In this document: positions 24,694 through 33,491 of the stretch, one piece after another
Position numbering within the stretch: position 1 is the stretch's first letter
Layout of the letters: every line of letters begins with the position of its first letter
NCBI GenBank assembly: GCA_944323695.1
Contig: CALUTI010000007.1
Location: 53,605-117,604 of the forward strand
Reading direction: 5' to 3'
DNA from: Candidatus Gastranaerophilales bacterium
GTDB lineage: Bacteria; Cyanobacteriota; Vampirovibrionia; Gastranaerophilales; Gastranaerophilaceae
Length of the DNA: 64,000 bases
Program-made: the position numbers and the translations under genes
Notes under the pieces: generated by a model
The model's database searches: none
The model's input: the letters and a program-made list of their open reading frames with translations, nothing else
What the model was told of the DNA's origin: nothing

Positions 24694-26067
24694 TTAAAAC
24701 ACATCAGTCTTAATAGGATTTTTGAATTTGGTAATATTTCCTTGGAACAGAAGTTTTACCATGCCTACAGGACCGTTTCTGTGTTTTGCAATGATAATCT
24801 CGGATTCACCTTTGGAGGCGGCTTTTGAAACTTCGCTTTCTTCATCATTTTTCTTATAATATTCGTCACGATAGATAAACATTACAATATCAGCATCTTG
24901 TTCAATCGCACCTGATTCTCTTAAGTCTGACAGCATCGGACGCTTATCTGTTCTGGATTCAACCGCACGGGATAATTGTGAAAGTGCAATTACCGGAACA
25001 TCAAGTTCACGGGCAAGTGTTTTCAAGCCCCTTGATATGGCTGAAATCTGCTGCATACGATCTTCTCTGCCGCTGCCTTCCATTAATTGTAAATAATCAA
25101 TTACAACCAGACCTAAATCCTTTTGTTCCATTTTTAATCTGCGGCATTTCGCTCTGATATCCGTTAATGTACAGCCGCTTGTATCATCAATAAAGATTGG
25201 TGCGTTTGCAAAATCGTTCATAGCACTTACTAATTTATCCCAGTCTTTACCTTGCATATTTCCTGTTTTTAAGCGCTGGGTATCAACTTCGGCCTGCGAG
25301 CAAAGCATACGTTGTACGAGTTGTTCTTTTGACATTTCAAGTGAGAATATTGCCACAGGAACTTTTTCTTTTATAGCAACATTTTGTGCAATATTTAGAG
25401 CAAACGCTGTTTTACCCATTGAAGGACGGGCTGCAAGAATTATAAGATCTGATTTTTGAAGTCCGCTTGTCATTGAATCCAGTTCATAAAAATCTGTTCT
25501 TAGGCCTATTAATTCATCTTTATGTTCGTATCTGTATTCAATTTTTTCGTAAGAAGTTAAAACAAGATCTTTAATATGGCTCAAATCGGTTGTGGCCTTT
25601 TTAGATGCTATGTCAAATATTAACTTTTCAGCGCTTTCCAAAGATTCATCAATAGGGTTCATATCGTATCCAAAAGATACTATTTCACTTCCCGCATTGA
25701 TTAAGGCTCTTTTTACGGCCTTTTCCTGAACTATTCTGGCGTAATATTCTATATTTGATGTTGTAATTGTTTTATAGCTTAAATCGTTAATAAAAGCACG
25801 TCCGCCAACAGCTTCCAGCTTAGAATTATAGCTTAATACATCAGATACTGAAACCAGATCAATTCTTTCGTTTGTGTTAAACAACTGCAGCATTGCTTCA
25901 TATACATATCTGTGTGCAGGTTTATAAAAACTTTCAGGCTTTAGTGTTTCAACAACTTTTGTTATAACCTCAGGATTTACGAGAATTGCACCCAATACCG
26001 CTTCTTCTGCCTCAATATTCTGCGGCAAAAGATTACCCTGATCTGTCCTTTCTCTGACTGTTGGCAT
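24694..26067 (-). CDS. dnaB: Replicative DNA helicase DnaB
   Basis: 457 residues from the ATG at 26067, which has GGAAGGGG 6 nt upstream; the in-frame ATG at 26091 lacks one. Hexameric 5'-3' helicase of the replication fork. N-terminal domain 10-115 (LPQNIEAEEAVLGAIL), RecA-like ATPase with Walker A ARPSMGKTAFA at about 200, Walker B LGLVVIDYLQLM at about 305, and LSDLRESGAIEQDAD at about 372. No intein. The DciA-like protein at 12.5 kb could be its loader. Confidence 0.97.
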   Translation of the reverse strand: MPTVRERTDQGNLLPQNIEAEEAVLGAILVNPEVITKVVETLKPESFYKPAHRYVYEAMLQLFNTNERIDLVSVSDVLSYNSKLEAVGGRAFINDLSYKTITTSNIEYYARIVQEKAVKRALINAGSEIVSFGYDMNPIDESLESAEKLIFDIASKKATTDLSHIKDLVLTSYEKIEYRYEHKDELIGLRTDFYELDSMTSGLQKSDLIILAARPSMGKTAFALNIAQNVAIKEKVPVAIFSLEMSKEQLVQRMLCSQAEVDTQRLKTGNMQGKDWDKLVSAMNDFANAPIFIDDTSGCTLTDIRAKCRRLKMEQKDLGLVVIDYLQLMEGSGREDRMQQISAISRGLKTLARELDVPVIALSQLSRAVESRTDKRPMLSDLRESGAIEQDADIVMFIYRDEYYKKNDEESEVSKAASKGESEIIIAKHRNGPVGMVKLLFQGNITKFKNPIKTDVF

Positions 26068-26142
26068 GTTTACCCCTTCCGTATCTAACATGATATAACA
26101 ACATGAAAATTTTTCATGCCTATGTTAACATATATTTTAATT

Positions 26143-26649
26143 ATGATAGAAAAATTAACAAAACTGTTATTAGAAAAGGAATTGATTATATCGACAGCGG
26201 AATCCTGTACCGGTGGTTTGGTAAGCTCTATACTGACGGATATCTCAGGAAGCTCTGCTTATACCAAACTTAATTTTGTAACTTATGCAAATGAGGCAAA
26301 ACATGAAATTTTGGGTGTAAGTAATGAAACACTTGAAATATATGGTGCGGTAAGTGAAGAATGCGCAAAAGAAATGGCAGAAGGTTTGATGAGAAAAACC
26401 GGATGTGACATAGCTTTATGTACAACGGGAATTGCTGGGCCTACAGGCGGGACAGCAGAAAAACCCGTCGGACTTTGTTATATTTCATGTAAATACAAAG
26501 ATAAAATATATGTTAAAAAAATTCTTTTAAATCCCGGTTTACAAAGGTGCGAAATGAAGCATCAGTTCGCAGAGCATGCCATAAAACTTGCGTGGAATGT
26601 CTTATCCGGCAATGATATCAGCGATAATTTCAGGATTTTTCTTCATTAA
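26143..26649 (+). CDS. pncC: Nicotinamide-nucleotide amidase (CinA C-terminal domain)
   Basis: 168 residues from the ATG at 26143 (the frame extends to 26116). Deamidates NMN in pyridine nucleotide recycling. Motifs STAESCTGGLVSSILTD at about 20-36, GAVSEECAKEMAEG at about 70, and TTGIAGPTGGTAEKPVGL at about 95-112. A stand-alone amidase without the N-terminal CinA domain. Its 3' end overlaps the convergent gene by 48 bp. Confidence 0.93.
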   Translation: MIEKLTKLLLEKELIISTAESCTGGLVSSILTDISGSSAYTKLNFVTYANEAKHEILGVSNETLEIYGAVSEECAKEMAEGLMRKTGCDIALCTTGIAGPTGGTAEKPVGLCYISCKYKDKIYVKKILLNPGLQRCEMKHQFAEHAIKLAWNVLSGNDISDNFRIFLH

Positions 26650-27510
26650 ATGATCTGCAAAATCTTCTGTATCAAGTTGTGTTATAACAATTGACATCAG
26701 GTCATGCGGAAGCTGACCTATCATATTTATAAGATGTTCATCTTCTATTACATTCATAGCTTTTACAAGTTCAGGTTTTTGTTTGTGGACATCAATCATA
26801 TTTGTGTAAGCTCTTGAATCAATTAATTCGTAAAGCTTAGGATTTTCTTTTGCTAAAGAAAGTGTTAATTGTTGTTTTTGCGTAGGCTGAAGGCTTGTAA
26901 GTGCATCTTTGTATTCAAGCGGATTCAAATTTCCAACCTGAGTTATCATATCATATTGACTTTGATCTTCTACAGCTTCTCCTGTAACGCTTTCTAGCAT
27001 TTGAGCAATATATTCCGGGGGAATAGACTTCATGTGCTGTAAAACTTTATTTTTATCTAAGTCATAAAATGTTAAAATGTTATCTAATTGTTCATCTGGA
27101 ACCAATTGAATAACTTCTTCCTGAGAAAATAGTTCAAAAACTGTTTTTACAAGCTGCTCTTTTGGAATTTCTTCAAGCATTTTAAGGAGTTTATCCTGAG
27201 TAAAATACATTAATCCCTGAACAAGGTCATTATGTTCCATTAGAGGAAGAAAACCTCTAAGCTGTTGTTCATCCATATTCATAAGAATTATAAATTTATT
27301 ATTGGGATCAGCAAGTTTAAAAATTTCGATAAGAAGATTAACATCAGTCAATAATTCATTTGCAAGCTGGACAGCAAGGTCATTGCCGGAAGCCGCTTCA
27401 GCTTCCAAAACTTCTTCAATTGATTTACCCTGATAAAGCTCCAGTTTTTCAGCGGATAAATTCAAACGGTTTTGAAGATATGATAGGTTTGCATCAATTA
27501 CAATAGACAT
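26602..27510 (-). CDS. All-helical repeat protein of unknown function
   Basis: 302 residues, very rich in Leu, Glu and Gln, and predicted all-helical. Repeated units of about 30 residues end in patterns like LLKMLEEIPKEQLVKTVF and ILTFYDLDKNKVLQHMKSIPPE, reminiscent of the N-terminal helical domain of MgtE and of FliG-like helical arrays. No membrane segment or catalytic motif. A scaffolding or adaptor role is plausible but not shown. Confidence 0.7.
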   Translation of the reverse strand: MSIVIDANLSYLQNRLNLSAEKLELYQGKSIEEVLEAEAASGNDLAVQLANELLTDVNLLIEIFKLADPNNKFIILMNMDEQQLRGFLPLMEHNDLVQGLMYFTQDKLLKMLEEIPKEQLVKTVFELFSQEEVIQLVPDEQLDNILTFYDLDKNKVLQHMKSIPPEYIAQMLESVTGEAVEDQSQYDMITQVGNLNPLEYKDALTSLQPTQKQQLTLSLAKENPKLYELIDSRAYTNMIDVHKQKPELVKAMNVIEDEHLINMIGQLPHDLMSIVITQLDTEDFADHLMKKNPEIIADIIAG

Positions 27511-27658
27511 AGTTAATCCTCGTTATATATAATAACGTTTTTTATAAGCTCAAATTACAGTAAAAGTAGTTTTTGTAACTTTTCTTAACATGATAAATTT
27601 ACTGAACTACTTGATTTTAAAAAATGTCCATGATAAATTAGGAATTGCCGAAATAGGC

Positions 27659-27746
27659 GGGCTGAAAGCTCAGGTGGTTAGAGCACTGTGCCGAACGAGA
27701 CAACTAAGTGTTGTCGAGTGAGAGGCCTGATAAGGGTCACAGCCCA
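27659..27746 (+). pseudogene. Degenerate tRNA-Ile-like sequence with insertion
   Basis: GGGCTG at 27659 pairs with CAGCCC at 27740-27745. The D arm GCTCAGGTGGTTAGAGC is identical to that of the real tRNA-Ile 130 bp downstream. About 34 extra bases with their own hairpin (GACAAC-TAA-GTTGTC core) interrupt the anticodon region before CCTGATAAGGG, and there is no T arm. Most likely a broken duplicate; a folded non-tRNA RNA is possible. Confidence 0.6.
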
Positions 27747-27791
27747 AAGCACATTGATTTTGAAAATTTTTAGAATAAAATAGGAATATAT

Positions 27792-27865
<74 letters not shown>

Positions 27866-27869
27866 GATT

Positions 27870-27899
27870 AAAAAAGACAGGTTAAAACCTGTCTTTTTT
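27870..27899 (+). terminator. Terminator of tRNA-Ile
   Basis: AAAAAAGACAGGT, a 4-nt loop, ACCTGTCTTTTTT. It lies 20 bp before the left direct repeat of the island. Confidence 0.85.
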
Positions 27900-27918
27900 A
27901 ATTAATAAATAAATTATT

Positions 27919-27954
27919 CTAATATTTGTTCGCAGAAATTTTCCCAGGAGAATT
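27919..27954. repeat. Island left boundary, attL-like 36-bp direct repeat
   Basis: Identical over 36 bp to 52995-53030 (contains TTCGCAGAAATTTTCCCAGG). The right copy encodes the last residues of the glycosyltransferase at 52990-54105 (SWENFCEQIL). Read on the minus strand, this left copy also gives that C-terminus, then Glu and a stop, as expected if an element integrated into the 3' end of that gene and kept the frame intact. Confidence 0.85.
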
Positions 27955-28269
27955 AATAGGTTTCCGGGTAATAGCTTTCTGGGACATTGAGACGGGAAAA
28001 TTTTAATAAAAAATCAAACAGACAGCACGATTGAGGCTGTTTTTTAGTATTGAGATGTATGGGTCTTTTCTTGCACTTAAGTACTCTTTTCTTGCACTCT
28101 TTTGCACTCCATTTGCAAAATTTTAAAACTACATTAGGCTAAAATTGCCTTGGTGTATAAAGTTAAGCCCAGTGCAAGAAAGTGCAAAAAAGTGCAATTT
28201 TATTTTTACTTGTAAATTGGGATACCCAAAATTATCAATGAGATTTAGATATTTACGCAATTTCTAATT
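27951..28269. repeat. About 300-bp direct repeat, copy 1, with TTGCACT iterons
   Basis: Aligns with 29163-29456 at high identity with small indels. Inside are a terminator-like hairpin (ACAGC...GCTGTTTTTT at about 28023-28046), TTGCACT at 28071, 28092 and 28102, and the inverse AGTGCAA at 28171, 28181 and 28191. The 10-bp spacing puts sites on one helix face. The 3' end of the antitoxin gene lies within the repeat. Confidence 0.8.
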
Positions 28270-28558
28270 CATAACCTAATTCATGGAATATTTTTACAAT
28301 GGTTGAAAATTTAGGTTCTTTTTCATTTTTAAATAAACTATATAAATGAGTTCTTGACATTCCAATTTTCTTTGCAAAACCTGAAATTGAATTTCTTGAT
28401 TTTATGGCAATTTCTAATGCTCTATAAAAAGAATTAAAATCACCATCTTCAATATAATCTTTTAAACTTGTATTTAGATATAATTTAATATCTTCATCAG
28501 TTTTTAAGTCGTTAACTATATAATTTTCTAAATCTATTGTATGTTTTAATTCTTTCAT
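28253..28558 (-). CDS. Antitoxin, HTH addiction-module antidote family
   Basis: 101 residues from the ATG at 28558 (GGAG 9 nt upstream, ATGA overlap with the toxin stop); a 5-codon longer start at 28573 is possible. C-terminal HTH (NSISGFAKKIGMSRTHLYSL) as in the 'probable addiction module antidote protein' family. Neutralises the toxin encoded just upstream and probably represses the operon. Toxin-first order is normal for this family. Confidence 0.88.
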   Translation of the reverse strand: MKELKHTIDLENYIVNDLKTDEDIKLYLNTSLKDYIEDGDFNSFYRALEIAIKSRNSISGFAKKIGMSRTHLYSLFKNEKEPKFSTIVKIFHELGYELEIA

Positions 28559-28878
28559 TGTAAGTTTCTCCATTCTTGAAGTATACTTTTTGCTTTTAGG
28601 ATATCTTTACTTTGTGTTGATTTATCGCCACCATTAATAAGTAAAACTATTATATTATCTATTTCAGTATAATAAATCCGATATCCGGATCCAAACTTAA
28701 ATCTTAGTTCGGATATTTCATTGTCTATTTTCTTATGGTCTCCAAAATTATTTTCCAATAACCTTGTTAACCTGCTTTGTATCCTAATTTTTGTATTTTT
28801 ATCAAGCGAATTCATCCATTCAATAAATGGAGCTTTGTCATCTGCTAATTGGGCAATTTTTACAATTCGCATGTTCAT
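28555..28878 (-). CDS. RelE/HigB-type toxin (addiction module killer family)
   Basis: About 107 residues from the ATG at 28878. Motifs of the killer-protein family are ELRFKFGSGYRIYY and VLLINGGDKSTQSKDI. Expected to cleave mRNA at the ribosome. The upstream frame to 28905 lies in the promoter: TTGACA at 28913-28908, 17-bp spacer, TACACT at 28890-28885. This puts the transcription start at about the ATG, so the mRNA would be leaderless. Confidence 0.88.
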   Translation of the reverse strand: MNMRIVKIAQLADDKAPFIEWMNSLDKNTKIRIQSRLTRLLENNFGDHKKIDNEISELRFKFGSGYRIYYTEIDNIIVLLINGGDKSTQSKDILKAKSILQEWRNLQ

Positions 28879-28884
28879 ATTAAT

Positions 28885-28913
28885 AGTGTAAACTATAGCA
28901 GACACTTTGTCAA
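28885..28913 (-). promoter_or_regulatory. Promoter of the RelE-type TA operon
   Basis: Perfect TTGACA, 17-bp spacer and TACACT on the minus strand. Predicted start at about 28878, coinciding with the toxin ATG. Confidence 0.7.
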
Positions 28914-29162
28914 TTTTGGAGTAATTATTCTTAATAAGTTCTTAATAAAAAGTTTTGAGCAAATGACTTGACTTTTATTGCTACAAGAGCGATTAATGTG
29001 TATGTAAAAGTAAATAAGGAGGTATTAAAAAAGAACAAATTAAGATAAATTACATTTTTAACTGAATAGATATGGGCTGATGGTCCCAGTCCACTGAGTG
29101 CATGTATAAATATAGAAATCTATATATTATGAACCTGTATTGGATGCGAAATTTTTGCAGGT

Positions 29163-29456
29163 AATTAATAGGTTTCTGGGACATTGAGATAGAGAAAATT
29201 TAATAAAAAATCAAACAGACAGCACGATTGAGGCTGTTTTTTAGTATTGAGATGTATGGGACATTTTTTGCACTCAAGTACTCATTTCTTGCACTCTTTT
29301 GCACTCCATTTACAAATTTTTTAAACCACATTAGGCTAAAATCGCCTCGGTGTTTGAAGTTAAGTCAAGTGCAAGAAAGTGCAATTTTATTTTTACTTGC
29401 AAATTGGGATACCCAAAATTATCAATAAGATTTGGATATTTACGCAATTTCTAATT
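29163..29456. repeat. About 300-bp direct repeat, copy 2
   Basis: Second copy, with TTGACT-like iterons TTGCACT at 29268, 29289 and 29299 and AGTGCAA at 29368 and 29378. Its right end still encodes LEIA-stop on the minus strand, the last residues of the antitoxin, with no toxin or antitoxin body behind it. So it is probably the scar of a second, deleted TA module. 28914-29162 holds no gene that I can support. Confidence 0.75.
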
Positions 29457-29503
29457 TATTAATATATACTATAAAAACATTTTGTAAAAATTACAATAAG
29501 AAC

Positions 29504-29830
29504 TTATATATTTTCAAAGATATAATCTCTTATTTTTTCAAAATCTGCTTGGTCTTTTGACTGAAACATAACCGTATTTTCATCTTTTGTTGCATCAAAA
29601 AGACCTTTTGAAGATTCTTTACTACCTTGAAATATAAATTGAATATATCCAGCTGTTAAAGCTCCAGCTTCTTTAAATTGAATTCCAGATATAGATTTTA
29701 AGAAAATAGTTTTTGTACCATCAAAGCCATGTAAAGCAAAAGCCATAAAACCTTTTCTTTTTATGTCAATACGATTAGAATATAAATCAATTTGTCCAGT
29801 ATGCCCTTTTGCTGTTAAGATAATATCCAT
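29504..29830 (-). CDS. DUF4429-type PH-like domain protein
   Basis: 108 residues, GGAGG 5 nt before the ATG. One beta-rich domain: GHTGQIDLYSNRIDIKRKG, then KTIFLKSISGIQFKEAG and AGYIQFIFQG, typical of the bacterial PH-like DUF4429 domain, with an amphipathic helix at the end. No SHOCT tail. Found in islands and phages; function unknown. Confidence 0.75.
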   Translation of the reverse strand: MDIILTAKGHTGQIDLYSNRIDIKRKGFMAFALHGFDGTKTIFLKSISGIQFKEAGALTAGYIQFIFQGSKESSKGLFDATKDENTVMFQSKDQADFEKIRDYIFENI

Positions 29831-29918
29831 ATAACCTCCAAATTTTTAACATATTATAAATATGCTATTCTTTACTTGTTTATTGTAACACAAATTTACT
29901 CTTTTATCATTTACCCCC

Positions 29919-29952
29919 ACTTGACTTCTGTCTCAAAAAGAGTGATGAATGT
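29919..29952. repeat. Left inverted repeat of the Mu-like transposon
   Basis: 34 bp (ACTTGACTTCTGTCTC... ending AAGAGTGATGAATGT) matching the reverse complement of 35703-35736 at about 27 of 34 positions, 15 of them contiguous. A TGT-type terminus lies about 35 bp further out at 29884. Probably a transposase binding site; it precedes the transposase start. Confidence 0.7.
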
Positions 29953-29984
29953 GTTGCACAAAGCATTACAAGGATTTTGAGACA

Positions 29985-31742
29985 ATGGAAAACCAAGTTG
30001 AGACAGTTAAATACACCCCTGAGAAGGCAAAACAAAACGCTCTTGCAAAACTTGATTTAATCCGCAAATGGCAAGAGTTTCGCCGTAAAGCTGTCAACAA
30101 ACTTCAAGCAGACTATGATTTTGTAAAACTTCATAACAGCTCAAATTCCTACCTTTTTAATATTTTAGGTAAAATTTCACGAGGAAGCCTTCATCGTTGG
30201 AAATCCATGCTCGACGGCACAGAGGATTATACAAGGTTAATCCCTAATTACAAATACGTTTCTGTGAACGAATACCGAACCTGCCTGACAGATGAAGAAA
30301 TCAAAATATTTATGAGCTTACTCCTGCACCCGAATAGAATTTGTATCGGCAAAGCAATCGCACTTACAAAATACAAGCTCAAAGAGCAAGGTCAAAGTTT
30401 TATCCCTGCAGATATTACATTTAGACGCTATGCAAAATGGTTTAAGGACAACAATTATGACAAATGGGTACTTGCTCGAGACGGAGAAAAGGCACTTTCT
30501 GACAAGGTCGAGCCTTATATTAGACGAGATGCTAGCCTGCTTGATGTCGGGGATATTTTAGTCGCAGACGGGCATAAACTGGCGTTTCAAGTGATTAATC
30601 CGTTTACGGGCAAGCCTTGTAGAGCAACTTTAGTCGGATTTTTGGACTGGAAATCAACAGCACTGGTCGGGTATGAAATTATGCTTGAAGAAAATACCCA
30701 ATGTATTGCAAGTGCTCTAAGAAACGCAATAATAAACCTCGATATGATACCGAAAATTGTCTATCAAGATAACGGCAGAGCATTTAGAGCAAAGTATTTT
30801 ACAGATGACAAAGGATTTGGAGAATTAGGCTTTTATGGGCTTTATGCAAAACTCGGGATTGAAACGGTATTTGCAAGACCATATAATGCAAGGTCAAAGG
30901 TTATTGAGAGGTTCTTTAAAGAATTTCAAGAAGGATTTGAAAAACTAATGCCAAGCTATGTCGGCTCATCAATTATTAACAAACCTGCATACTTGAAAAG
31001 AAACGAAAAATTCCACTCCAACCTGCATAATGATTATATCCCCACAATAGAAGAAACAATCAAAATGATTGATATGTGGCTTAAGTTCAAGAATTCTCAG
31101 CCCTGCACAAATGCACCAAATATGACAATAGCAGAAGTTTTGGGAAATCGAAAGAAACAAAATATTGATAAAAGCTTGCTTGACGATTTGATGCTGGCAA
31201 CTGAAGTCAAAACAATTCAGCGAAATGGTGTAAGGTTCTTAAACTGCGATTACTTTGACGAAAGACTATACGGGCTTAGAGGAAAAGTTCTGGTAAAATA
31301 CAACCTGTTTGATTTGACAAGTGTAAAAGTTTTTACCCCGAAAGGTGAATACTTATGTACCGCAGAGCGAGTAACCGAAACTCACCCGATGGCAAAGATT
31401 TTAGGAACGGTTGAGGATTTAGAGGATTACAAACAAAAAATCCAAAAACAACAAAAGCTGAAACGAAAAACTATAAATTCGGTTAAAAAATTATTGACTA
31501 ATGATGAAATAAAACTAATTGAAGCAAGGTCGAACCAAGAAGAAATGGAAAATTCTAACAATTTTCACAAAGAGTTCAAACCTCGTTCAAATGGTGTTCA
31601 AAAAATAAACAACGGAGAAAAATCACTCCCGATTTTCAAAAACAATTCAGAAAAGTACGAATATTTGATAAAACATAACCCAAGCGACGCTTGGATTACA
31701 GAATTTAAACAAACAAAGGAGTACAAACTGTTATATGAATAG
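29985..31742 (+). CDS. Mu/TnsB-like DDE transposase
   Basis: 585 residues from the ATG at 29985 (AAGGA upstream); the ATG at 29949 lies inside the terminal repeat. N-terminal helical DNA-binding region, then an rve/RNase H catalytic core with DDE residues in VADGHKLAF at about 194, YQDNGRAF at about 262 and KVIERFFKEF at about 306, then a Mu transposase C-terminal beta-barrel (GLRGKVLVKYNLFDLTSV). A charged tail at 480-585 could contact the ATPase. Followed by a MuB/TnsC-like gene, as in Mu, Tn552 and Tn7-like systems. Confidence 0.9.
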   Translation: MENQVETVKYTPEKAKQNALAKLDLIRKWQEFRRKAVNKLQADYDFVKLHNSSNSYLFNILGKISRGSLHRWKSMLDGTEDYTRLIPNYKYVSVNEYRTCLTDEEIKIFMSLLLHPNRICIGKAIALTKYKLKEQGQSFIPADITFRRYAKWFKDNNYDKWVLARDGEKALSDKVEPYIRRDASLLDVGDILVADGHKLAFQVINPFTGKPCRATLVGFLDWKSTALVGYEIMLEENTQCIASALRNAIINLDMIPKIVYQDNGRAFRAKYFTDDKGFGELGFYGLYAKLGIETVFARPYNARSKVIERFFKEFQEGFEKLMPSYVGSSIINKPAYLKRNEKFHSNLHNDYIPTIEETIKMIDMWLKFKNSQPCTNAPNMTIAEVLGNRKKQNIDKSLLDDLMLATEVKTIQRNGVRFLNCDYFDERLYGLRGKVLVKYNLFDLTSVKVFTPKGEYLCTAERVTETHPMAKILGTVEDLEDYKQKIQKQQKLKRKTINSVKKLLTNDEIKLIEARSNQEEMENSNNFHKEFKPRSNGVQKINNGEKSLPIFKNNSEKYEYLIKHNPSDAWITEFKQTKEYKLLYE

Positions 31743-31810
31743 CGGATTGCAAGCAATGGGTCTAAGGTGAAGCCATACCCGTTTATTGCGAGCAACCAAG
31801 AAAGGATAAA

Positions 31811-32491
31811 ATGAAAAAAATCTTTATAAAAACTCGAAATGTAAGGAATTTTATAGGCTTAGTTGAAGCCCTGAAAAGTAAACCCAAAAACATTCCTAAA
31901 ATGGGACTTGTATATGGCGAGCCGGGGCTTGGAAAATCTCAAACGGCACTTTGGCTAGCTTGCAAGTATGACGGGATTTATATTCGAGCCTCAAACCTTA
32001 TGACAAGCAGGTGGCTTGTTGAAGAAATTGTTAGAGAAATGGACGAACTCCCTCGGTATTTGACCTCGGACAACTTTAATGTCGTGATTAGCAAACTTAT
32101 CCAAAAGCCAAAAATTATTTTTGTAGATGAAATCGACTACTTAATGAACAATTACAAAAGTGTCGAGACCCTAAGAGATATCCACGATAAAACCGATTGT
32201 CCGATAGTCTTTGTCGGAATGGGCTTGGCTCTTAGAAAACTTGAAAGATACAAGCATTTATATGACAGATTTAGCGAAATTGTAAAGTTTGAAACCTTTG
32301 AAATAGAAGATTTGAGCCAGATTTTTAGCCAACTCTCTGAAATACCGTTTACCCCTGATTCAATAGAATACATCCACAAAAAATACAATAGGTTCAGACA
32401 AATAGTACAGCTTATAAGCAAACTTGAAAGTTTTGCAAAAGAAAATAATTTAGAAGAAATTACAAAAGAAGTTATGGAGCAAATTATATGA
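31811..32491 (+). CDS. MuB/TnsC-like AAA+ ATPase
   Basis: 226 residues. Walker A GEPGLGKSQT at about 36-45, Walker B KIIFVDEIDYLM at about 97-108, sensor-type FVGMG at about 133. In Mu-like elements such an ATPase selects target DNA and activates the transposase. GAAAGGA lies before the ATG. Short for TnsC, nearer to MuB/IstB size. Overlaps the next gene by 4 bases. Confidence 0.85.
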   Translation: MKKIFIKTRNVRNFIGLVEALKSKPKNIPKMGLVYGEPGLGKSQTALWLACKYDGIYIRASNLMTSRWLVEEIVREMDELPRYLTSDNFNVVISKLIQKPKIIFVDEIDYLMNNYKSVETLRDIHDKTDCPIVFVGMGLALRKLERYKHLYDRFSEIVKFETFEIEDLSQIFSQLSEIPFTPDSIEYIHKKYNRFRQIVQLISKLESFAKENNLEEITKEVMEQII

Positions 32492-33048
32492 ACATTGAAA
32501 AATTAGCTAAGAGATTAAAAGAATTTACCCTTGATGATATTGAATTAATAGCAGAATGCGATTGCAAAACAAAACTTGAACAGCTTTTGAATAGCAATAA
32601 AATACTTTTTGAAAACGGGATTTATAAATACAATGAGGAAACGAAAACGGGTGAAAATTATGAAATATTCAGCCCGCTAAAGAATAAACACCTAAAAATT
32701 AGTATAGAAGATGCAAAAGAATATTTTATGAAAAATTATGTCGAAAAATACTGCAAATTCGAGACTTATAGAAACTATAACGCGATTTTTAATTTCAATA
32801 TTATACCGTTTATAAACTGCTATTACCTGCATGAAATTGATATTGAGTCGATAAAAGAACTTTTTAAGGTCTGCGAATTAAGACGCCTTAAGCCCCGCAG
32901 AATTAAAAACACAATGGCACTTCTAAACCAACTGATAAAATATTTCCAACACCTTGGAGTGATTGATAGAAGTTGCGTTTATCAAGTTAAAAAAGTGCAA
33001 GATAAAAACCATTTTGGGATAGAAAACTTAATTTTTGAGGGATTTTAA
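32488..33048 (+). CDS. Third protein of the transposition module, unknown family
   Basis: 186 residues, no membrane segment. Residues about 70-100 (DAKEYFMKNYVEKYCKFE) and 115-160 (SIKELFKVCELRRLKPRR, MALLNQLIKYFQHLGVI) look helical and resemble the SAM-like/core-binding region of tyrosine recombinases, but no catalytic domain follows. Overlaps the ATPase gene by 4 bases and the next gene by 1, so it is part of the module. It does not look like TniQ or TnsD. Target-site binding is a guess. Confidence 0.6.
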   Translation: MNIEKLAKRLKEFTLDDIELIAECDCKTKLEQLLNSNKILFENGIYKYNEETKTGENYEIFSPLKNKHLKISIEDAKEYFMKNYVEKYCKFETYRNYNAIFNFNIIPFINCYYLHEIDIESIKELFKVCELRRLKPRRIKNTMALLNQLIKYFQHLGVIDRSCVYQVKKVQDKNHFGIENLIFEGF

Positions 33049-33446
33049 TGAGCAAAATGAAATTATTTAAACAAGCAGAGCAAATGTTTTTAAAAGGCCT
33101 GACCGTTAGTGAAATCTCTTTAGAACTTGGGATTGCAAAAAGAACTTTATTTTACTGGAAAAAGCTATATGGTTGGGATAAAAAGCGAAAAGAATCAATG
33201 TATGATAAATCCCAGTTCAAAGAGGATTTGCAAAAGTTTGCCCTAAAGCTTATGGATAAAATTGCAAACAGTAATAAAACTAACAGCCAGATAAGCCAAG
33301 CAGAATATTATTCGCTGGTGAATATCTTGAAATTATTCCCCGAATTGAAAGAACTTGAAACGTCAAACAAAACACCCCAAGTCAAAAAGGAACTTTCTCC
33401 GGACTTTATCCGCCAAATCGAGCGTGAAATTTTAGGTATAGAATAA
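33048..33446 (+). CDS. HTH protein, phage terminase small-subunit/DUF1804-like
   Basis: 132 residues. HTH near the N-terminus (EQMFLKGLTVSEISLELG, then AKRTLFYWKKLYGWDKKR), which is the start seen in small terminase and Mu-phage DUF1804 proteins, then a helical tail ending LSPDFIRQIEREILG. Overlaps the preceding gene by one base. No large terminase is present, so here it is more likely a DNA-binding accessory of the transposon. Confidence 0.65.
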   Translation: MSKMKLFKQAEQMFLKGLTVSEISLELGIAKRTLFYWKKLYGWDKKRKESMYDKSQFKEDLQKFALKLMDKIANSNKTNSQISQAEYYSLVNILKLFPELKELETSNKTPQVKKELSPDFIRQIEREILGIE

Positions 33447-33491
33447 CTCCTGCAAATTTTTGTGCTATGCTTAAAAAAAAGGAGTTTATGG

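Noticed and set aside
29072..29105. Another tRNA-Ile fragment (GGGCTGATGG...GTCCACTG)
   Set aside because: Similarity is limited to short blocks that may be chance; no cloverleaf.
28000..29460. CRISPR-like array from repeated TTGCACT
   Set aside because: Units are 7 bp in mirror orientation without spacers of constant length; no cas genes are in the window.
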